Below are positions 48,421 through 61,758 of a stretch of 64,000 nucleotides of DNA, piece by piece. The translations under genes were made by a program, and so were the position numbers. The notes below the pieces were generated by a model. That model was not told the DNA's origin. It did no database searches and was given only the letters and a program-made list of their open reading frames with translations. Numbering within the stretch: position 1 is the stretch's first letter; every line of letters starts with the position of its first letter. Source of the DNA: Fratercula arctica (lineage: Eukaryota; Chordata; Aves; Charadriiformes; Alcidae); NCBI GenBank assembly GCA_947846985.1, contig CANTUZ010000012.1:21166135-21230134 (forward strand), read 5' to 3'.

Positions 48421-51400
48421 ATTATCACCATTAGAGAGATAGATGAGCCCATTCAAAAAACAGTAAAATCAAGTATTAAGCAGTAACAAAAATATCACCT
48501 CCTTCATATATTTACCCTCTTTTTAGACATGTCAAATTTGTAATTGGTCACATTTTCCTATTTATCATTAGAATTTGTATCCAGAAAGCATTCTGCCAGG
48601 GCAGGAAGGCAAATAATAGAAATGAAAACCACAGGAAAATTACATTCTACTAAGTAAATGCTTATATTGATGTTCTGTTATCAAAGTCTTTTAAATCCCA
48701 AACAAATAAATCCCTCAATCAACATAAATTAACTCTTTGGAAAGATGAAGAAAACTACCCTATTTTATATGTGGATTAATTTGTAGTTAAGAAAATATTT
48801 GTAAGGCTTTTGCTTCTTTCAAAATCCAACAGTTTGCTTTTTAAATTGAGATAGATTAAAGATATAAATTATGCTATTTCAGTGCAATTCAGGGGTACTG
48901 CTAAAAATTTGGCAGGGTGACATCCATTTGTCCACAGTAGGAAAAGAGCTTTTAAACAATTCCTGGTATCTAATTAAGCTGCATATTAATTTGAGATCCT
49001 AGTATGTAAAATGCTGTGGGCTTTTTAAAGTAATATTTCAGTAAAATTTAAAGTAATGTCTGTCCATGGAAGACATTTTCTTCTTTTCTTCCATATTGTT
49101 CAAAAGGACCTTGTCCCCTTTTGTAAGTCTCACCACATAATTCATAAAGCCTCTCCTCAGGTTGGAACTCTCTGGGAACGGCACATGAATTTTGCTGGAC
49201 TACACAGCTTCTCCCTTCTCAAATCGATTCAGATCTTTCCTAAGTATCCGCCCTCCTTACACTACTAATGCCACATGTGTGCTGAAATGGGTGAATCCTG
49301 TACTTCTCTATGATAAAAAATCTTGGTATCAGCAGACATCAAGTCCAAGTTCCAAAATTGCTTATTGCATTCAAGCCCTACTAAACAGACCAAGAGTTCA
49401 GGCAGAAGGGAGAAGCTCACATGGTGCAGGACGAAGCCTTCAGCGGGCCTGTCAGAGTAGATGAGGCATTCATTCATTCAAATTCACCAAAAAGTTGCCT
49501 CCATTTTATTCCCACTGCTGCCAAGAAATGAAGTAACAGATGAATTTCCTGAAAATAAAGAATTCTTATGGTTTTACGAGGACATCATTTACTTGGAGGA
49601 ACTGAGTTTCTTTTAGAAAATACTGCAGGACAAGATTCTTGAAACTGAAAGCATTCAGAAAAGCAACATCTCTGTCATACATCTGTTTCCTTCAGGCACC
49701 TGAAGGATGACTTCCAGCACTTTCCCTCTGGTTGGTTTTAGTGACACACTGCAGAACACTCCTGTATGTAGACGCTGCTCTTGTTTGTCACTTGATTGTG
49801 TACATCTATGTTCAATTTAATTTCCATTCTAGATACAGAGAGCTTGGTAGGAAGAGAATTAAGGCTTTCTGCTTTCTTTTCTGTTCCTGTTCAGATACAA
49901 TTATATGAAGGTTGACTGGACAGACTCTGTTGAGCCACCTTCATATGTCCAAGTCACAAAAGATTTTTTCTGAGGTTTTGAGGTTGTAAAGACATTTTGA
50001 GCTATTCTACCAGGTGAAGAAACAGTAAGTCAATTTGATTTAATTTAGCATTAAGCTTTTCTGTAATCGTTAGACCACAGAGAACTTGGAAAAGTTGATT
50101 TATTCAGAGTTCCTGGGGCATCAAAATATCCAAGCTGTGAAACTTCAGCTACGAAACAAATGAGGTTTAAGTTTCAATCCAATCTGAATGACTAAGTCAC
50201 TGAAGAATTTATTAAAAGGGCTATAATACACACCGATCAGGATCTTGGAAAAATGTGGAAAACATCACACTTTATGTTACTGAATTATTAAAGCATGAAA
50301 GTATTTTTTTAGATAATGATTAAAGTTATCAAAGTGGAATTATTTAAAATTATTGAGAGACTTGAGTTTGCCTGGAAAAAACTATCTATATTTCTTACTT
50401 CAGAGTAGGAATCCTGTTTTCATCTTTGTACACAGAGATCCTTGTTTCAATAAAACAAAATAAAAATGCTGCAACTAAATCCATGTATCTAGTCAGGTTA
50501 CAGGCAGAAGCCAATGAGCAGCATTTGAGCTGCACAAACAATAAACAAATGAATGTGGGTTTGTACTACATACTTGCACATAATCATTTAAAACTATGCA
50601 TGTACCACACTGCAAGGAGGCAAGTGAGCCAGTAGATGTCTTATAATGCATTTGATTATGCATTGGGTAAGTTTAATTCTTTTATAGCTCAACTATGGGA
50701 TGTGAAAGGTGATGAATTTGGTCTGTGCTGGTTTTCCATGCAAATATATAATATAGCAAATTTCTGGCAGTATATATCTGTAACTATGTCTGCAATCATG
50801 TAGTATTGGCTTTCCAAAGTAAATTGTTTATTATCATTCCAGAAAGAATAGATCACAACATCAACAGAATCTGTCCTCAACCCTTCCACTTAGGCAAAGT
50901 TTACAACTCAATGGAATGATGCTGGCCCCATGTAATCAATGCAGGTATTATATTCAGTATGTACATCTACAAAATCAAACATAAACACCAATTCCTATCA
51001 AGTTATATAAGTAAACCCTCATTTGTGACTTTCTTACAGTTCTCTTATTATACAGAAGCCATAAAGACATCAGAACTCCCTCTGAAGACAGTCAGTTGGC
51101 TGAGGGACACACTGCAGAGATATAAGGCCAGCAGAACTCTCCACCAGCCAGTCAACAAGGCAGGGGCCTGCAGAAGCTATGGTTACTAGAGCACTTCAAC
51201 TATTTGGTGTTTCTAAATGCTTCCACAGGTCATTGTTGCAGGCAAAAAAGTTGAGGTACACTTGAGCTACTTCAGTTTATCTTAGGTAACACTTTGAGCC
51301 CTAATTTCCCCAGGTTTTATATGTAGCCACTTTCTTTCTAGACTGTGTCAAATTCAGGAACAACCATCCAGGGAAAGCTAGGTGCTAAATGAAGAATATG

Positions 51401-51977
51401 AAGCTAAAAGCACTCCTTAAGTCATCAGATATGTCTATTTCCCTGCTCTTCCTCATTTTTTTTATCCTACCATTGGTGTTTACCGGAGCAGCTACACAGT
51501 ATGAGAACTTCTGCCACACTATGCAGTGAGCTGCACACAGCTCAAGCAGATACACAGCCTCCACTTCTGCTTGCCCTATTCCAAAATCATCTTATATTTT
51601 CCACACATTCTGCAAACATAACAAGCTGTTGCAGGACAGTTATCTAGGGATTGAATCTGGGCTCATCAGCAATAACTGCCTACTCCCAAATACCATCTGA
51701 AAAATCTGCAAATTTTTGTGGTATGTACCAGAAGACAGACTGAATTTAGATGCAGAGTTGACAACTTGGAAATTATATATCCTAGTATGCATATGCTCCC
51801 AAGCATGTGTAGAAATATCTATTTATTAAAGCAGTTCATTTACTTAAAGGAATTAATTATCAGTAACTGAATATTATTTTTTTTTTAATTATTGAGTGAG
51901 TACAATCAGAGAAAATGCCACCCATTTAACTCTCAAGCACATAATGTACAGGCATGCCTGGAAGCAGAATATGGCCC
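48421..51977. other. Intergenic, no gene seen
   Basis: AT-rich intergenic DNA with no recognisable gene, RNA or mobile element. Confidence 0.5.
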
Positions 51978-52496
51978 TGTCGTGGTTTAACCCCAGGCAG
52001 CAACTAGGACCACACAGTCTCTTGCTCACCCCGCCTCCCCCCCCAAGAAGGGTAGGAAGAGAGACAAAAGGAGGGGAAAGGGAAAAAAATACTTGTGGGT
52101 TGAGATAAACACAGTTTAATAGAACAGTAACAGAAAAGGAAAATAATAAATAATAAAAATAATAGTAAAAGAAGATACAAGTCACTCTCACCACTTGGTG
52201 AATTGGTTGCCCAGCCTGATCTGAGCAGAGATTGCATATTCCCCCTCCCCAGCCAACCCCCATTTATATACCGAGCATGACATCTTTGGTATGGAATATT
52301 CCATTGGCCATTCTATTGTTCTGTCTATGCTCTTTTCCATCTTCTATGGGAAGCTGAAAAAAGTCCTTGACTAGTATAAACATCACTTAGCAACAACTAA
52401 AACAATATGCATTATTGACATTCCTTTCATACCAAATCTGAAAACACAGCAACCACTAGAAAGAAAATTAACCCTGTCTCAGCTGAAACCAGAACA
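51978..52496 (-). mobile_element. Solo LTR, avian ERVL-like
   Basis: A complete 519-bp LTR on the minus strand. It begins TGTTCTGGTTTCAGCTGAGA at 52496 and ends CCACGACA at 51978, so it has TG...CA ends. It is flanked on both sides by the exact 5-bp target duplication GGCCC (51973-51977 and 52497-52501). Read on the minus strand it has a TATA box (TATATAAA, 52270-52263), a polyadenylation signal ATTAAA (52120-52115), and the TCAACCCACAAG and GGTTAAACCACGACA 3' region that I recall from abundant LTRs of neoavian birds. The 5-bp duplication fits class III (ERVL) integration. There is no internal retroviral sequence, so it arose by recombination between two LTRs. A C8 run and A-rich microsatellite-like stretches (52138-52170) lie within it. 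Confidence 0.9.
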
Positions 52497-52501
52497 GGCC
52501 C

Positions 52502-53139
52502 ACATCACTCAAGTAAGAAACAAGCACCTCCATTTTTTCTTCAAGTTACACCTAATATTTACAATCCTTAAAACTCGGTGAAAAGTCGTAATGGCTTGGA
52601 TGTATTTAAGATTATTTCAGTCAGGGAAAACGAAGAATTGCACTGAGACAAATCACACCCTTACATGATGGACATCTTCTCATTATTACTGTCACCATTA
52701 CTTAAGATAATTTTTCTTTCAGTTATCAAGCTAATTCATTCAGTCTGTGTTTTATTATTCTTTGCCCTTAGTTTTTGGCACAGGAAGACACAGAAGCTTG
52801 GCGAGTGGTTTAAGGCACTGGCAAGATGCAAAAGATACTAGTTCAGCTCTCAGCTTCCCTTCAGGCAAATTGCCATGGCAAAGCTTACAGAATTTGATTG
52901 TGTAACTATGTTGAGGAAAGTGTGACTTTTTTACTTCAGGAGCCTTAAAGACAGTTGTATTTTATACTGCAGCAAAGTAAGTCTCATAACTAGGATAACA
53001 TATTCCTATTCTCCAAGTGAAAACCCATAAAGAGAATTTTTCTGTCAATATCACTGAATACATTTTGAGCTCTTACTAGTATAACTATGCCAGGTACATC
53101 TAATCAAACAGCCATTCCAGCAAAGCTAAGATCTTCTTA
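52502..53139. other. Intergenic, no gene seen
   Basis: AT-rich DNA. No supported feature. Confidence 0.5.
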
Positions 53140-53245
53140 AGGTCTTAGTCTTTCATATTTCATTTCTTCAGTTACAAAATAGGGATACTTTAAGGATAAA
53201 TATCTTACAATTATAAGGTACTCATTTACTGTGAAAAGCTAAATC
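53140..53245 (+). repeat. Possible MIR-like ancient SINE fragment
   Basis: CATTTCTTCAGTTACAAAAT, AGGGATACTTTAAGGATAAA and AGGTACTCATTTACTG parallel the MIR 3' part ('CAGTTTCCTCATCTGTAAAA TAGGGATAATA'). It is diverged and judged by eye. Confidence 0.35.
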
Positions 53246-56200
53246 AGTCATTTAGATGAATAATCAAAATAACCCCAATACTGAACATGAAATACCAGAG
53301 TTCTCTGCTTACGTAGACTGAAAGCAAGGCCAGTATACTTGTCACTAAAGTCTTTCACTACCAGTTGATTTCAGTAGGCTGAGAGGCATCACTGTATTGC
53401 AGAGAATTCCAACCCTGTATTATTGTAAACTATTACAGTATTTCCACTGAAGCCACATTTTAGGTAAGAACAAACAAACTGTATGTGTGTTATGAGCTCA
53501 TGTGTTTCTCTGCAGAAGCAGAATTCTACAAGGGCAAATGTATACATAGGAATAGAGAGCAAAGCTTGACATCGGTCTGCCCATCCTGGAAATGTTCAGA
53601 TCAACCAAAGGACATTTTGACTCACTTTAAGGAAATCTCAAAGCCCAATTCATGGAGCCAAATAACTTCCTCTAGAACATGTTTGACTACAACAATGTCA
53701 CACAGATGTTGTTGAGAACTGGTTCAGAACCACTGCATTTGAATTTGCGTAACTTTGAATGCCTATCAACCACTCCACTTTGTGTCCTCTACATAAGCAA
53801 AGTACGAAATTTTTATTTGAACACTCACAGAAACTCATTCCTAACTGCCCAGTAATATTGTGCTAACTATATGCAGCTCCCTTTTTATGAAAGGCCTCAT
53901 TTGTTGCTTTTCCCTAAAATATTTGAAATAATAGAATAATAGGTAATTTGAATAATAGATAAAAGGAGAATAAAAGCTCAATTATTTCAGAAACCAAAAT
54001 ATCAGCAATCAACCATAATACGGGCAATCATAACTAGATCTTGAAAAACACATTCCTTTCAGTTTCAAAGGCAGGAGTATTAGAAAAACTGAAGTGGCAG
54101 AAAACATGGGCTTACAGTGTTTGGAACAGGTGCATGGGTGCAACACCTCTGTTCAGGGTTTGCACTCTGAACTTCAGCAATATACTTCTGTCAGACAGAA
54201 GTCCAGAAGTTTCTACAAACAATGCACTTGTCACATAGAAACAAATTATTTGGTTTAGTATAAAGATAATATTTAAGAGACTGTATAGGCCTTTATTCAT
54301 TGGGAATGTATAGAAACTGGAGTGCATCCAGTTAACCACATGCACAACTATGGTCCCTAAGACTACACCTTCTGTGCACGGGCAGTGTTACTGATCTCCG
54401 TGTATGTGGTAAATCCTGGGAAGCACTGCAGCTACTGAAAGTCTGCAGACAGATGGTAAAAGATATGTACAGTAGATTCCATCATATGACAGGAGAAGGA
54501 CTGCAATTTGCAAGTTCTCATGTCATTGGAAGAAGATTGAGCATTATAGCTTTAACTATTTGGAGAACTAAATATCCATTTCTGCCACTGTCATTTTATG
54601 TTTTGTGCTAGAAACTACCCAGAGCAACAGGGTATGTCTAAGAAGCATGTCTATTTGGCAAACCTCTGCTATGCAGTCACTATTGATAGACATAATTTTT
54701 TAACATCAAGTGCTAAATCCTCAGTTATTTTCAGTCATGGTAACACAAACTGTACAGTTATATCTTTATCCACACCAAGGAATAATTAGTTGGTTACTGT
54801 CCCCTTTCTATGGTGAACATCTGTTGACTGCTTGCATCTGCATTCCCACTTAACAAACTTTTCCACATTTGATTTAGTAGTGGTTGATTTTAACAGTTTT
54901 CTAAGCATGATCACAAAAGGGCTGAAAGCCACCTGTCAGCTCTTCAGTCTCACCTTACATAACCAAGACACAAAATGATTGTACAGCCCCTTATATTTTT
55001 GCCCAAGTGTTAATTTTATAAAGAACCTCTCTCCATGAATATTCAACTAGTTTTCAAAATCAAACTATTTCTACTCAACTTATTCACAGATCAGTTTTTC
55101 CACTTTTAGTCTAGTAAGATGGTAGATTGATTCTTGAGCTGTGCTATTTTTGTATAACATTTATTGATAATGCGTTTTTCTGCTGCTTGATGATGTAGAA
55201 ATTTTTCAAGGAAAACGTTATACAAATAATAAAAGATGCACTTCATGGTTTTCCCTTTTCTATTAGTTCAGTGATAGAGTCCTCTGGTGCTATACAGTAT
55301 AAATAGTTAATGCTGATATAGATTGAGTGCTATTGTGGAATTCCAGTCATTTTTAGCTGACATGCTTTTATTCAATTGCCACATTGCATCTAAGCCTTAA
55401 GACCTCATAAGTACATAAAAACATATTTGTGCGCATACATACACATAAGGTAGGTTCTTATGCCTCGGTTTTAATAACTGTGAAAATGAGTATTTAATGG
55501 TGGGGGATAGGAGTTTTCTTCAGCCGAGGCCATCTAACTTGTGCCCTCGACAACTAACAGCACTGTGACTACAGACTTCCAAAATAATTGATGTTCTTGT
55601 AGGAAAGTTGGACTTCAATATTGCAAAAATAAAGTATTTTTGTCTCTTGTGAATTTGGAACATCTAAGAACACTCTGAAAAATACATATTTTAGCATTTT
55701 AGACACTTTTCCTGTCAGTTCCTATAGGTCACCATCTTGTGTTTTTATCATTCACTTGCAAAATTTCCTCCTCAAAGCCATGCACGCAGTTTCTCTTGTT
55801 CACAGAATTTGAAGCACACATTTTTTCATTAAACTGTAGTGAACAATATTGTGTTTATGCTTATTACTTTAAGAAAAACATTTTTGAGAAGGAGGTTATT
55901 TAAGTCGGAAAAACATGACATCAGAGTCTTGGAAATGGCGAAACTAAGTTGAGAGGCAAATATGTGCAGTGGTTAGAAAGGGACAGATAATACCAACAGG
56001 CTATTGTAGCAGTACTCCTCAAAATGTCAGTCATGTATATCAGCCCTTTTCTGACATTGTATTTCACACAAACTGCAGGGCAAACAGGATTCCTGCTAGG
56101 ACTTCTGCACTTCCATTTAGACAAATGGGTACCACTGTTAATTGCATGACTGCAGTTTCTCACTCGACCTCTGCCGCAGCCCATGCACCAAATGGCTGAT

Positions 56201-57602
56201 GTTTAATTAGCTGGTGATAAGTAACTTGCCCAGATTCAAGCAAAATCTCTGTGACAGGTCACCGCATAAAAATTCAGATTTGTGCCTTATTGATACCTAC
56301 ACAGAGTTGCTTTAAAGAGCCATTGACATCCCAGAAACAGTCTGGGATTTTCACATTCTGATGTTTTCATGCCTTCATGCCTGTAACTAAGATCTTAAAT
56401 CCAGATATATGCAGGTAACCAAGAATACGCCGTTATTAACATCAAAAGAAAAGCATATTGGACATAATACATAACATACATAAATTCCTTTTCCTATTCC
56501 ACATCAACCAGCCACAAGGCAGCTTCACTAAAAGCCACGTAACCACTCAGCCTGGTGCTAAATTTGACTTAAGGGGAAGCAGTTCATATAAACCACAAGT
56601 CAGCATTATGCTTCCACAGCCACATAGCTTGCAACCCAAAATTCACCTAAGGCCAGAAAGCACAGGCATATATGTCTGCAAAATGCTATGTAGACATGTT
56701 CACAGGTAGTATTTAAAGCCACGGATTCAGAAGAATGATCCTAGCATGACTCCGGCAAAACGTGCAAATTAATTTTCTAGACCAAGCACTGCAGTGTACA
56801 AGGGAGCAAGAAAGCCAGGAATCATTCAGAATCATCTGCGACTTTAAAGCTGTGACCTATATCTAGTAGCCAAAGAAAAGACATTAGAAGACAGAGCTTT
56901 ACAGCAACAGGAGATTATTAGACATAGTGGAGAAACAATTGCTTGATGCAATTACAACATCAAAGCAGAATTTAGCTCTCCCATCTGCACTGTAGATCTC
57001 TTTTGTATGTTTTGAACTTGTTCCACCATGAATCTCCCAGTGCTGTCACATGCCATCTATCCAAGAGTGCTGTGTGCTGCTCACAGGGGAGCTACAGATG
57101 GGTTAGAGAGGAAAATTTTGCCCTAACATGAGAAAGTAAGGAAAAAATAATCTCGCACTTGCAAAAAGCTAATGCAAATGTTAATAATTAAGGGGATGCC
57201 CCTGATATCATTCAGCTATTCAATTTTGCTATATCCTTTCATTTTTTCCTTTCATCACATTTACCAGGTTTATATGTAGGGTACCTTGTTAAGATGCTAG
57301 AAAAGATATTGCCTTGTTGTCTGACATGGACTTTGTCCTGGGAGCCACCATTTTCTTTTCTCTAAGTAACAGACTATATTAAAGTAGTTGCAGCAAAGAT
57401 TAGAAAGCCTGTGCATGAAATATTTGTAAAAAATTATCTGTCTTATAACCACAACAATCTCTTAAATGGATGACTGTAAAACAAACAATATCCTCTCACT
57501 TGCTCAGGGCAGATTTACTTATGGAATAACATGTGAATTCAATACATACAGCAAATTCCCCCAACCAGACATTTTCCTGAGGGACTGGGGGGAAAAAAAT
57601 AA
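53246..57602. other. Intergenic, no gene seen
   Basis: AT-rich intergenic DNA. Around 56205-56240 the string AAGTAACTTGCCCAGATTCA is faintly MIR-like. A 19-base palindrome lies at 54184-54202. No gene was recognised. Confidence 0.5.
54184..54202. repeat. Perfect palindrome, 9-bp arms
   Basis: ACTTCTGTC, A, GACAGAAGT. Confidence 0.8.
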
Positions 57603-57626
57603 ATATATATATATATACACACACAC
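57603..57626. repeat. (TA)n(CA)n microsatellite
   Basis: About seven TA units run directly into about five CA units. Confidence 0.9.
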
Positions 57627-57650
57627 GCTGCTGCATTTCTGAATTCTGAT

Positions 57651-58289
57651 ATGGCAAGCAAAGCAGAACAAAAATCATCTGTCAGTTCCACACAGCAGAG
57701 CCCAGTTCCCATATGCCACTCTTTCTCCAGAGAGGACTACTGTTTTAATATGCTGAGTTCACATCATCTATTCCACGCTCATTGGGCAAAACAAAACCAA
57801 AAACTCCATCTATATAATATGAAAGAGTTAAACCTGATCCATGCATACAGTCACAGAAATTGCCTTTGTGCAGGGAAATTGTGTGGTGACCAGGGGAAAG
57901 CAGGTTTTCTTAGGCTACTAAACAACCGTAACTGCAACTGCAACTGCTGCTGCAGCCTCTGGCCAAACTTCTGCTTGCTACAAACCCCCCAGTGCCACTG
58001 TCTGACCAGTAGATCTGCACAGCCACAGACCTACCGGCTCTCAGTCAATTCTAATTCTTTCCCAAATTATTTGATCCTGCTTTTGCAAGGGGTTTCAGTG
58101 ATACAGCACAGGTCCCTGCTTATGTGGTATGCTTTCTGTTCCCATGGAAGCCGTGAAACCACAGCCATTGCCTGTGTCCAGCACTTAGCAAAGCCTGCAG
58201 ACTTTGCTGCAGAGGGAAGAGAGCACCTGGATAAAGAGATGATGACCTACAGTCATGTTTTATACAGTGCAGCCTTGCCAACACACTAG
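57651..58289 (+). other. Longest intergenic open frame, unrecognised
   Basis: A 212-codon open frame starts at an ATG with G at -3 and +4, some 25-50 bases after an AT-rich (TA)n stretch, and ends at TAG. The predicted protein starts MASKAEQKSSVSSTQQSPVP and has a Cys-rich patch (NCNCNCCCSLW) near residue 95 that arises from a CTGCAACTGCAACTG-like local repeat. It is rich in Ser, Leu, His and Cys and has no signal peptide, no regular membrane spans and no family resemblance that I know. The second half of the frame is GC-moderate, which lowers stop frequency. It is probably a chance frame or part of a noncoding transcript. There is no CpG island and no clear polyadenylation signal close behind. 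Confidence 0.15.
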
Positions 58290-59320
58290 ACTATGCTGGA
58301 AAATAATTTCAAATCATGTTTTTAATAACTGTAGCAGCTCAGCTGCTATCTGCCTGAGAAGTGGAAAGAAAGGTGCTTTCTTCACCTAAAGAAGCTCCAC
58401 TGATAATAATTCTTTAGGGAGGGCAAGGTTTTGTGTGAAGCTGAGCTCTTAAAAATCATCTTGGAATCACCAGGGGCACTCACTGTTGGCCAAGTTTTCT
58501 TTTTGTTGAAGGAAAAATACATCTCTCTTCTTAAAATCTTATTCCAGATGAGTCAGAAGAGGCCTATGCTTCAGATCTATAAATTTTATCTTTTAGTTCC
58601 CCAACTTCTTCAAATTTTTCCATGAACTCGATTGGTTTTACTGAAGCAATGCATAAACAAACAGTTTTATGCTTTATGCTAACGTGTTTCCATGACACTT
58701 TCCTATTACAGAGATTGCTTGAAGGTGGGTAAAAGAAGCTGTTGGCGTTAGTGCAGATCCTGTACATATGACTATCCTGCACATAGATAACAGGCATTTG
58801 TAAGTCATGCATCACCACGCTTTCTTGTAAGACTATCTTGACTGAAATGGACAGGAGGCGTTTTCTGAATTCTTTATCACCAACACATTTTCCTTTAGGA
58901 GACCATATAGATGAGAGACTCATTTACACAAAAGCCATTTCACACTGTTCTATCAACATTAAGGGAATTTAATAAGGATATAAATGTATTTTATACCTGT
59001 TTGAAGGCTGCTTATAGTTCTAGAGCACTCCAAAGAGCTTTTATGTAAATGGGAATCAATCCCATAATTTCTAATAACTAACCGTCAAAAGAGCTGAATG
59101 CAATAGCATTGGGGAACTTGCATGTTTCCAGGTGTTAACATATAGACAAACCCCTTAGTCCAAAAGCCATATTATTATACCCAGCAAGGGATTTTGCTCT
59201 TTTTCCATCAATATTCATGTGCTTGAAAGAGGACACACAGGAACCCAAATGTCAGTCTTGAGAAGCAGAGAAGAAATATTCTTACTCCATTATGTTAGTT
59301 CAGGACATAAGGTGCAAATG
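58290..59320. other. Intergenic, no gene seen
   Basis: AT-rich DNA with a short inverted repeat TAGCAGC-TCA-GCTGCTA at 58332-58348 that overlaps CAGCTG-type E-box half sites. A 119-codon minus-strand frame (58564-58923) has no recognisable family. Confidence 0.5.
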
Positions 59321-59358
59321 ACTGCCCTCTCTGGATACTGCCCTCTCTGGATACTGCC
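59321..59358. repeat. 16-bp tandem duplication
   Basis: ACTGCCCTCTCTGGAT occurs twice head to tail without mismatch, followed by a partial third copy (ACTGCC). Confidence 0.95.
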
Positions 59359-61654
59359 AGATGAAGAGAGATACAGAGCCTCCGCACAGAGTCTGTCAGG
59401 TGCTACACTCTGAGGCTCGGGCAGGTAAGGCGGAAGCTGGGAATGCATTGCTAGCAGCACAGCAAGGGTGAAATGATGAAGTGGCACCTTAGCTGTACCT
59501 TGGTCACTTACTCCTGAGAAAGTGGTTGCTATAGCTGTCTCAATGGAGAGCAAGTAAAAGTCCAGAGAGAAGGGTGGGACATGCACCCTAGCCATGTCCA
59601 TACTTGCCCATCAGTATCCCTGTTAGACTAGTGCGAGGCAGACTTGCCACACTCTGGGCCCCAGGCATTGCTGATCCCTTCCCCCCCCTATTTGACTAGA
59701 TAAAGGGCAGAAGTTCTTGTCAAGGTCTGTCACTGCTAAAAAAGTAATTGCTTCATTTCAGCTAAATCACATATAACCTCTTTCTTAACTCCCTCTACCA
59801 GTGTATTCACAAAATAGTGAGAAAAACAAACAAATGGAGAATTAACACAACTCTTCCTGTCCTTACAGCAGTCACACAAGTTGCATTGCATCCTTCCCAC
59901 CAGACACTTATTGATAGTGAGAATTTGTAGAATAGGGACTGGTTACTACCCTGTATTTTACTGTACCTAACTATCACAGCTGCACTCTTAATTGGCCTTT
60001 AGGCAGTACAATAATAAAATACAACTAATAGTAGGGGGTTTGCCAGTTTCTGAACTTATATCACGGTGGGAGTTTCTCGGTTCATTTTACCAGAGAAGCA
60101 CCCTAACCTCCCTGTTCTTCCAGAATGAAGCAATCGTGTGAAACAGAGGCAAACAAAAGACTCTTGAGTAATTTTTAATGGTGTCTGCTAATGATTTTCA
60201 AGACTGACTCATGATTTCAGAACAAACGAGGCTGATATAGTAAATGCAACTCTAAGTGGCCATCACTCATTAACCACTCTCCCCAATAATAGTTACATAT
60301 TTGGCAGTAGCAAAGTCTTGCTACAGCTCCTCAACTATTGCTATTTTACTTGGAATAACCCAGTGGCAAGGCTAACAAAAAATGACTCTTTTTTACTTAA
60401 AGGTTAGACCACTGATGGGTAGGAACCACTACCAGATACCCCACACTGCACAGAATAGTTTCCTGAAATTCGTTGCTACTAGTTAGGCACAAACCTCCTC
60501 TGCTCACAGCTCCTCTACTCCCAGAACCCCTCCTGGCTGCCTCTGCTGCCTGTAGCCCCCCAACCTGCCCCTCACAGGAGTACCAATGAGTCCCCTGTCA
60601 GCAGAAACCCTGGAAATCTTTCCTAACAGGATTAGGACAGGACTATGTGTTGGTATGGCAACACCTCTTGCAGCTCTGAAAAGTCTTTTTTGATTATTTG
60701 GAGTCTGACTACGGATTTGCCTTCCACACTTGCCTGCAGGCATGGAGTACATTTTTGCTGTTACCCTCTTATGAAACTTCTTTGCTTGTCTGCTCAGTGC
60801 AGAGCATGGATTGGCACATCCTCTGTGTGTAAATGACAGGAGAACAGCTGGAAAAGAAAGGGGGCTGGTAAGACACCCCCATTGCCATAGCACACCGGCT
60901 ACAGCAGCCAAAATACCAGCAACCATCTCATCAAGAACAGCAGGTTATTTCCCATGTTCCCCCCAAAAAAGGAGGGACAGGAAATAAAGTATGACTGCTT
61001 GAGTCACACTTCTCTCCTTAAAGTTAACCACCACAATGCAAGAATAAGTTTACAAAGCATAAGACAACCTTTGCAGACATTATTAGCATGCTACAAAAGA
61101 ATGAAAATGCTACCTCATACAGAGAACTCCTGCAGGCCTTAACCAGGGTACTTCTCATTGACATCGACAGGAGCTTGCCTGAGAAAAGGCTGCAAACTTT
61201 GATCCATAAATAGGATCTCAAAATAACACACTTCACCATGGGAACAATTGTTCAGGTTGATTCTGTTCTCTTTAAGATTGGAGCAGGAACTGCACCAGAT
61301 CCTTCACAGATCAGAGAAATCACATGTCTCAGTATTGCACATGGGGTTGAAGAGCTCAGTTTTGCCCAGTCCCAGTCACACCACTGCCCCTGACTGGGGC
61401 TGGGGTGAGCTGCCATTAGCAACCTGAGCTCAAAAAGAGTATACCTGCAAGAGAACATTGTCCACATAGAAATGGCATTCTCAGGGCCATTCTACTACTC
61501 CGTTTCAGAGAAAGACTTCCCAGAAACAAGATAAAAGCCCCAAACTCCCCATGGACCGCCCTGTGCACCCTCATGCCCACAGGGATCCCCTTCAGGTGTC
61601 TCAGTGTGCCTTTCCAAATCGCCTGCTGCAGACCAAGTTTCATCCCCGGGGCTT
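59359..61654. other. Intergenic DNA upstream of PLPPR4
   Basis: Intergenic DNA, GC-moderate around 60480-60940, grading into the PLPPR4 CpG island. Open frames up to 140 codons (60504-60926, minus strand) lack family signatures. It may contain distal promoter elements of PLPPR4, but no specific site is convincing. Confidence 0.5.
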
Positions 61655-61758
61655 CCCTTTCATCCCCGGTTGCTCCGACGCTCGGCGGAGCCCCGGCGCG
61701 AAGGAGTTAAGGCTGCCGGGACCCCCGCCGCCCGCACCCCCGCCGCCGAGCAGGCTCC

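Noticed and set aside
52104..52170. AAT-rich stretch as an independent microsatellite
   Set aside because: It is part of the LTR, where related copies carry the same A/T-rich variable segment.
51889..52263. 124-codon minus-strand frame with a hydrophobic stretch
   Set aside because: It lies mostly inside the solo LTR, which has no coding function in this family.
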